DNA of 11,418 nucleotides, taken from positions 1 through 11,418 of the forward strand of contig JAEUSS010000017.1 of NCBI GenBank assembly GCA_016788685.1. The letters run 5' to 3'. Origin of the DNA: Prolixibacteraceae bacterium. Lineage in GTDB: Bacteria; Bacteroidota; Bacteroidia; Bacteroidales; Prolixibacteraceae. The notes below the pieces were generated by a model. That model was not told the origin of the DNA and did no database searches. It was given only the letters and a program-made list of their open reading frames with translations. Below, piece after piece: positions 6,525-11,418 of this stretch (the stretch's first letter is position 1; each line of letters starts with the position of its first letter). Position numbers and translations under genes: made by a program.

Positions 6525-7685
6525 TTGAAATCCTCTCCGGAAAATATTATTCAGTTATACCTGATTAAAGTTGCTAAATGGTTTAATCTGGTTATGCCAA
6601 TCGTTGTCTTGTTTTACCAGGAGAACGGGTTGAGTATGTCGCAGATTTTTGTACTGAAATCCATTTATTCCGTTGCGATGGTTGCAACAGAACTACCTTC
6701 GGGCTACCTGGCTGATGTATGGGGTTGCCGCCGAACCCTTTTGCTCGGCGCCATACTCGGAACCGCCGGGATCATCATTTACAGCTTTTCTTCAGACTTT
6801 TACAGTTTCATATTTGCCGAAATCATCCTGGGAATCGGATTCAGCTTCGTTTCCGGAGCCGACTCGGCCATGTTATACGACTCGCTCAAAGCCGGGAATC
6901 GGGAGAACGAGTACATTAAACATGAAGGGCGGATAAGCTCGGCAGGAAATTTTGCCGAAGCACTGGCCGGCGTTGCCGGAGGTTTACTCGCGACCATCAG
7001 CCTACGAACACCTTATTTTTTCCAGATTTTTATTGCCGCTACCGCTATTCCGGCAGCCTATTTTCTGAAAGAGCCGCAACACGCCATAGAGCGAACGCAT
7101 TTAAAAATGAAAGAAATCCTGCAAATCGTGAGACAGACCTACCGGCAACCCGAAATGCGAAGCGCCATCATGATTTCGTCGTTTACCGGAGCGGCAACCT
7201 TAACATACGCCTGGTTTGTACAACCATATTTTCAGGAGGCAGGTGTTCCCGTTTCAGTATTCGGAATTTTATGGACTTTACTCAACCTTTCGGCAGGTAT
7301 TTTCTCTATGTTTTCGTACCGCATTGAACAACGACTCGGCCAACGTAACACCCTCCTTCTGATTGTCATTTTCATCTCTCTGGGCTTTATCCTTACTTCA
7401 CTTGAAGTTAGCATAGCGGGCGTTGCCATTCTGTTCGGATTTTACATGGTTCGCGGAGTTGCCACGCCTGTGCTGAAAGATTACATCAACCAATACACCG
7501 ACTCCAAAGTAAGGGCAACTATTTTATCGATCCGAAACTTTGAGATTCGCATCATTTTTGCCGCTGTCGGACCGGCGCTGGGTTATCTGACTGACACCTT
7601 CAGCCTGCAAACCGCACTGATGGTTACCGGAATTGCCTATTTCGCCGCAGCAATGCTAAGTATATGGCCATTTCTCAGAAAGTAA
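6525..7685 (+). CDS. MFS transporter, substrate unknown
   Basis: This is a 386-residue inner-membrane protein with about twelve hydrophobic segments, the usual size for a major facilitator. The motif A-like loop GYLADVWGCRR (60-70) sits between segments 2 and 3, and GADSAMLYDSLK (111-122) is a block seen in a drug- or metabolite-efflux-like MFS group. A charged central loop (about 183-212) separates the two halves, and the second half ends with KVRATILSIRNF (328-339) and two last segments. The start is TTG at 6525: an in-frame TAG lies at 6495-6497 with no ATG or GTG between. The first internal ATG (residue 24) would cut into the first membrane segment. The gene is divergent from asnA and convergent with the AsmA-like gene. 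Motifs do not reveal the cargo; efflux is a guess. Confidence 0.9.
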   Translation: MKSSPENIIQLYLIKVAKWFNLVMPIVVLFYQENGLSMSQIFVLKSIYSVAMVATELPSGYLADVWGCRRTLLLGAILGTAGIIIYSFSSDFYSFIFAEIILGIGFSFVSGADSAMLYDSLKAGNRENEYIKHEGRISSAGNFAEALAGVAGGLLATISLRTPYFFQIFIAATAIPAAYFLKEPQHAIERTHLKMKEILQIVRQTYRQPEMRSAIMISSFTGAATLTYAWFVQPYFQEAGVPVSVFGILWTLLNLSAGIFSMFSYRIEQRLGQRNTLLLIVIFISLGFILTSLEVSIAGVAILFGFYMVRGVATPVLKDYINQYTDSKVRATILSIRNFEIRIIFAAVGPALGYLTDTFSLQTALMVTGIAYFAAAMLSIWPFLRK

Positions 7686-7703
7686 GAACAGCTATTAAAC
7701 CGT

Positions 7704-7756
7704 TGATGGTCATTAATCGTGATTCTTGCTCCCGCAATCACAATTAATGACCATCA
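7704..7756. repeat. Long inverted repeat between convergent genes
   Basis: Two 21-base arms (7704-7724 and 7736-7756) flank an 11-base loop, with one non-Watson-Crick position (C7718 opposite A7742). In minus-strand RNA this becomes a U-G wobble and the stem is continuous; in plus-strand RNA it is a C-A mismatch. It lies 18 bases after the MFS stop and 36 bases past the AsmA-like stop. It probably helps end one or both transcripts, but neither side has a following T-run, so it is not a canonical intrinsic terminator. Confidence 0.75.
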
Positions 7757-7792
7757 GTAAGTAAAAAAAATAACTGCAAATGACTTTAAAAG

Positions 7793-10297
7793 CTACTTGA
7801 ATAACTTTTTCAGCTCGTCACCAATCTTTTTAACCGAACCTTTTATTTCTTCCACCGATGCTTTTTTCACTTCCTGCTCAATCTGGGCGCGCGCCTTACT
7901 CAAGTCAAGCGAAATTTCGGGTTTCGTAACCGCACCTTTCAGAATTACCGAAGCCTCTACCATTTTGATGTTCTCCGATCCGGGCAGGATTCCGAGGCCT
8001 TTATTGATATCGGCCCCCAAATCATCACGGTTCACCAAAAAATCCATATTCAAATTTATCTCGCGTGCAGCCGACAGACTTCCGTAGACCGTAGTTTGCT
8101 GATCCGCAATCGAAGTTTTAAACGGATTCAGCTTCAACTGGCCATCTTCAAACTGAAATTTGGCAGTAAAATCGCTGACCTTCACATTTTTCATTTTCTC
8201 CTTCTTAATAATTCCGCGAATCTGATCAAAAACCGGCGAATCGATGATCATCAGATTCTGGGTGTTTAAAACTCCCAGTCCGTTTAAACTTGTCGGCACA
8301 ATGCTCATTTTCTCGTTCATCACTCCTGAAAGGCCAAACTGGGTTGAAATCTTTCCCTGACTTTTTGCAGCAATCGGCAAATAATGCCTGAACGTGCTAA
8401 GCGACTGGTAAGCTGTCGGCAAATCGATATTCTCCATATTCAGCTTAAAATCGAACAATGGCTTATTCTCCTTGTTGCTGGTGTACGAACCATTGATACC
8501 CATTTTACCCTGCAGCATTTCCATCGTCAGGTTGGTCAGTTCCATTTTCTGATCTTTCACCTTAATAAGCCCGTTGATATTGTTGATTGGCATTTTATCG
8601 TAAATTGCCTTCTGAATAGCAGACTGGAAACTTAAGTCAAGCTTCTCCGGAACCTGAAAGGCAACTACTGAGTCAGCAGCGGCCGGAGCAACTTTGGCTT
8701 CAGTCTGCGGCTCTGCCGTCTTTGCTGCTGGTTTCTGAATATTCGACAACTCGGTAAAATTCATAAAGCCGGATTTCAGGTTGAAATTACCTTTCAGAAC
8801 GCCGTCTTTGAAAACATAGGCCAGGTAATTGCTCACATCGCCGCGAAGTGAAAAATCGCTTTCGCCGATCTTCCCGGTAAATTTTTCAATGTTGATTTGT
8901 TTCGTATTGGCCTTTACTTGTCCCTGGCTAATTTCAACAGGTTTGGTTAGCTGGTTACTTTCGATTCTGAAATTCTGAATCGTTGCTTCACCGTTCGACT
9001 TAAATTTTTCGTATTCCTGTTTTTCGATCGCCGACATTCGTCCGGCCAACTGCATATTCGCCTTCAACGATCCGGTAATATCAAGGCTGTCAACCGGGAT
9101 AGCCTGTTTGAGCGAAGCAAAATCGACCGTCCCCGAAAAAGAGGCGTCAATATTCGGGTCGGTCATTAATTCGCTAAGCTGCAAACGCAGATCAACCGGA
9201 TTATTTCTGATCGAAGCATGTGCTTTCTCCACATTTACCTTCAGTAAATTCAGGTCGCCTTCAGGTTTGGTTATTTGCGCCATAACCTGAATATCCTGAA
9301 CACTCTCGGGCAAATCCTGGTATTTAAAACTGGCATTGCTTACGGTCAGTAAAACATCAATCGCCGGATAAATTTCGTTGTAATACAGTCCTTTCACCGA
9401 GCCTTTAAACTCGGCCGCCCCGGTCATTGTCGCTTTTTCAAGATATTTCTGATAGTCAGCCGGCACCAGAGCCAAAATCGTAGCAAAATCGCTTTTTTCG
9501 CTCCTGAAGGCCAGATCAAAAAACATACTGTCGGTAGGCATTGCGAACGAACCATTAACTTCCAGTGGCAGGTTATTCACCCACAGTTTGCCCTGATCGA
9601 AGGCAAAATTCATCTTTTCGTAATCCACTTTCAGCAGGGTTTCCACTTTCAGCTTGGTCTTTGAGATATACTGAACCGAATCGTATTCAAAAATTAATTC
9701 TCCTGCATCACCTTTCAGATCAAAAGTAGTGAGCGTGCCCGCCACCTCACCGCTTGAACTCACGTTGGTATTTTTAACCCACACTTTCATTGGCATTCCC
9801 CGGTCGTTGTACAACAGATTCAGGTTATTTACCCGGATGTCGCTCAGTTTCATCTGAAAGGCATCTCCTGAACTTGCTTCCGGAGTTGCCGATGTTTCAG
9901 AAACTTTTACAATATCCCAGTTCACTGCTCCTGATTTACTGGCTATCAACTGAATCGTCGGATTGTCGATGGTCAGGCTTTTCAGTTCCAAACCTTCATT
10001 TCTGATCAGTTCCATCAGCGATATATTGGTTGAGATTGAACCTGCCGCCAGGATTGTATCACCGGCAAATTCGTTAATTCCAATGATGCTCAGGTTTTGA
10101 AGCTCCATTTCAACCTTTGGAAATTGAGAAAATACAGACAGTTTAAAATCAGAGAAATCAACTTTAGCATTGACCTGATTGTTCAGCGTGGTTTTTACTT
10201 TCGCAAGCAGTTTGTCTTTGTACAGAAACGGCAACGCTGCCAGAATCCCAACAATCAAAACCACAACTCCGGAGATAATAATTATTTTTCGTTTCAT
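7793..10297 (-). CDS. AsmA-like envelope protein
   Basis: This 834-residue protein resembles the AsmA family, whose members are anchored in the inner membrane, reach through the periplasm, and are linked to outer-membrane assembly or lipid transport. A basic start (MKRK) and one membrane segment (about 5-25) are followed by a long periplasmic part. Residues 26-130 match the AsmA N-terminus (LNNQVNAKVDFSDFKLSVF, FPKVEMELQNLSI, SLTIDNPTIQL, VNWDIV). The middle is repeated beta-strand material typical of bridge-like proteins. An Ala/Glu/Pro linker lies at about 520-545. The C-terminal AsmA-like part includes INGLIKVKDQKMELTNLTMEML and GSLSAAREINLNMDFLV, and the protein ends in a charged helix (798-834). 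The ATG (10297-10295) overlaps the cinA stop in ATGA, so translational coupling is likely. The specific cargo is unknown. Confidence 0.9.
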   Translation of the reverse strand: MKRKIIIISGVVVLIVGILAALPFLYKDKLLAKVKTTLNNQVNAKVDFSDFKLSVFSQFPKVEMELQNLSIIGINEFAGDTILAAGSISTNISLMELIRNEGLELKSLTIDNPTIQLIASKSGAVNWDIVKVSETSATPEASSGDAFQMKLSDIRVNNLNLLYNDRGMPMKVWVKNTNVSSSGEVAGTLTTFDLKGDAGELIFEYDSVQYISKTKLKVETLLKVDYEKMNFAFDQGKLWVNNLPLEVNGSFAMPTDSMFFDLAFRSEKSDFATILALVPADYQKYLEKATMTGAAEFKGSVKGLYYNEIYPAIDVLLTVSNASFKYQDLPESVQDIQVMAQITKPEGDLNLLKVNVEKAHASIRNNPVDLRLQLSELMTDPNIDASFSGTVDFASLKQAIPVDSLDITGSLKANMQLAGRMSAIEKQEYEKFKSNGEATIQNFRIESNQLTKPVEISQGQVKANTKQINIEKFTGKIGESDFSLRGDVSNYLAYVFKDGVLKGNFNLKSGFMNFTELSNIQKPAAKTAEPQTEAKVAPAAADSVVAFQVPEKLDLSFQSAIQKAIYDKMPINNINGLIKVKDQKMELTNLTMEMLQGKMGINGSYTSNKENKPLFDFKLNMENIDLPTAYQSLSTFRHYLPIAAKSQGKISTQFGLSGVMNEKMSIVPTSLNGLGVLNTQNLMIIDSPVFDQIRGIIKKEKMKNVKVSDFTAKFQFEDGQLKLNPFKTSIADQQTTVYGSLSAAREINLNMDFLVNRDDLGADINKGLGILPGSENIKMVEASVILKGAVTKPEISLDLSKARAQIEQEVKKASVEEIKGSVKKIGDELKKLFK

Positions 10298-11418
10298 TGG
10301 ATAATAGAATTTTCAGTGATGATAAAAGTACGCAACATATTTAACGCGGTGTGTGTGGTACGTATTATATTTCGCTCCCGGTTATGCCTAAAAATAAACA
10401 TTTTACTTCTAATTCCTGCCGGCCCGGCCACAGCAATCCAGACTGTACCCACCGGTTTTTCGTCTGAGCCGCCATCCGGGCCGGCAATTCCGGTGGTTGC
10501 GACTGCATAATCGGCACCTAATGAATTTTGAGCGCCGGCAGCCATTGCTTCGGCTACCTGCTGGCTCACAGCGCCATGTTCTGCAATTAAATTCATCGGA
10601 ACATCAAGCAATTTGTTTTTTATTTCATTGGAATAAGCCACCACTCCTCCCTTAAAATAGGCTGAACTTCCGGTATTGGAAGTTATAAACTGAGCAATAC
10701 TGCCTCCAGTACAACTTTCGGCAAGGGCTAATGTTTTTCCCGCCTGAACCAATATCCGCCCAATAACCAGACCCAGATTTTCATCGTCGAACCCAAAAAT
10801 AAATTCAGGAATAATGGACTGTAATTGTTTGACCTGACGATCAATCTCATCGGCAATTACTGACTGTTCGGTTCCGTAACCACTCAGCCGAAGGCGCACC
10901 ATCATTGGACTTGGCAAATATGCCAGTTTGATAAAAGCAGGCAGGGCGCTCTCCCACTGTTCAATTTTTTCGGCCAGCATCGATTCAGCCAGCCCGATGG
11001 TCAGCACCGTTTTATGCACAATCGACTGCGAAATTCCCAGCTTGCCCAACCGCGGAAAAACCTCTTCGGTCATGATTGCTTCCATCTCGAACGGAACGCC
11101 TGGCATGGAAACAAATATGGTATTATTCCGCTCAAACCACATTCCGGAGGCCGTTCCGGCAGAATTATGCAAAACCGTGCAGCTTGCCGGCAACAAAGCC
11201 TGATCGCGATTCAGCTGATTGACTGCCACATTGCGCGAAGACAAAAGAGACCGAACATGCTCCAGAACTTCGGGATGAAAAACCAACTCTGTATTAAAAT
11301 ATTCGCACAGACACTTTTTGGTAATATCGTCTTTGGTCGGCCCCAAGCCACCTGTCATCAGCACCAAATCCGCTTTTTTTTCGGCATTGGCCAAAGCGGT
11401 CAGAATGTGATCATGATC
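10294..11418 (-). CDS. cinA: CinA / nicotinamide-nucleotide amidohydrolase, 5' end outside window
   Basis: The frame is open to the right edge, so 374 residues are visible and about 40 N-terminal residues are missing compared with the roughly 415-residue family. The N-terminal MoaB/MocF-like domain shows TGGLGPTKDD (visible residues 22-31) and FVSMPGVPFEME (about 102-113); in studied members this domain has ADP-ribose pyrophosphatase activity. The C-terminal PncC-type domain has AESCTGG (233-239), the KGGVVAYSNEIKN block and TTGIAGPDGGS (308-318), typical of nicotinamide-mononucleotide deamidase, which returns NMN to NAD synthesis. All core motifs look intact. A TTG at 11394 is inside the frame and is not the true start. 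The stop TGA (10296-10294) overlaps the next gene's ATG, so the two form an operon. The old 'competence-damage' name need not imply competence here. Confidence 0.96.
   Translation of the reverse strand, partial: DHDHILTALANAEKKADLVLMTGGLGPTKDDITKKCLCEYFNTELVFHPEVLEHVRSLLSSRNVAVNQLNRDQALLPASCTVLHNSAGTASGMWFERNNTIFVSMPGVPFEMEAIMTEEVFPRLGKLGISQSIVHKTVLTIGLAESMLAEKIEQWESALPAFIKLAYLPSPMMVRLRLSGYGTEQSVIADEIDRQVKQLQSIIPEFIFGFDDENLGLVIGRILVQAGKTLALAESCTGGSIAQFITSNTGSSAYFKGGVVAYSNEIKNKLLDVPMNLIAEHGAVSQQVAEAMAAGAQNSLGADYAVATTGIAGPDGGSDEKPVGTVWIAVAGPAGIRSKMFIFRHNRERNIIRTTHTALNMLRTFIITENSIIQ

Noticed and set aside
10097..10510. Plus-strand open frame of 137 codons across the cinA/asmA junction
   Set aside because: It is antisense to two well-supported genes, and its product resembles no family I recognise.
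11374..11381. A8 run (minus strand) inside cinA as a possible frameshift site
   Set aside because: The reading frame is intact on both sides and encodes Glu-Lys-Lys-Ala as expected for that poorly conserved stretch, so there is no sign of programmed slippage.
1..11418. Search for CRISPR arrays, insertion sequences, phage or defence genes
   Set aside because: No regularly spaced direct repeats, transposase motifs, integrase-like proteins or attachment-site duplications (including at the tRNA-Arg 3' end) were visible.

Overview
The window looks like a chromosomal segment of a Bacteroidota (Bacteroidia) bacterium. The base composition is moderate, no Shine-Dalgarno motifs stand out upstream of the starts, and several starts are preceded by a sequence matching the Bacteroidetes sigma factor -7 box (TAnnTTTG). 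The gene families also fit: a DUF6588-type secreted protein, a Porphyromonas-like dipeptidyl peptidase IV, a very acidic small protein of a kind I associate with Bacteroidota, and a large AsmA-type protein coupled to cinA. A marine or anaerobic relative of the Marinilabiliales/Prolixibacteraceae is my best guess, but this is inference.

Layout from left to right. Positions 1-549 (minus) are the N-terminal 183 codons of threonyl-tRNA synthetase (thrS), with a promoter-like box upstream. Positions 732-1787 (minus) encode an exported DUF6588-like protein that ends in a strong intrinsic terminator. Positions 2081-4279 (plus) encode a complete dipeptidyl peptidase IV with intact catalytic triad and N-terminus-binding glutamates, followed by a 36-bp perfect palindrome acting as terminator. 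Positions 4360-4791 (minus) encode a 143-residue acidic, probably disordered protein of unknown function. A tRNA-Arg(UCU) gene (5030-5103, minus) follows, with its own promoter-like box and two consecutive terminator-like hairpins. Positions 5218-6252 (minus) encode ammonia-dependent asparagine synthetase AsnA. Positions 6525-7685 (plus) encode an MFS transporter that appears to start at TTG. Positions 7793-10297 (minus) encode an 834-residue AsmA-like protein whose ATG overlaps the stop codon of cinA (10294-11418, minus), which runs off the right edge.

The genes do not form one pathway. thrS, tRNA-Arg and asnA serve translation and amino-acid supply. DPP IV is a periplasmic or surface peptidase, and the MFS protein is an inner-membrane exporter of unknown substrate. 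The AsmA-like protein probably acts in the periplasm on envelope biogenesis, and CinA repairs or recycles pyridine nucleotides. The only clear operon is cinA-asmA.

I see no mobile element, CRISPR array, toxin-antitoxin pair, phage gene or other defence-type cassette. This appears to be an ordinary housekeeping region. The most interesting items are modest: the unknown acidic protein, an inverted repeat between convergent genes that pairs better as minus-strand RNA, homopolymer tracts in the DPP IV gene, and the cinA-asmA coupling.
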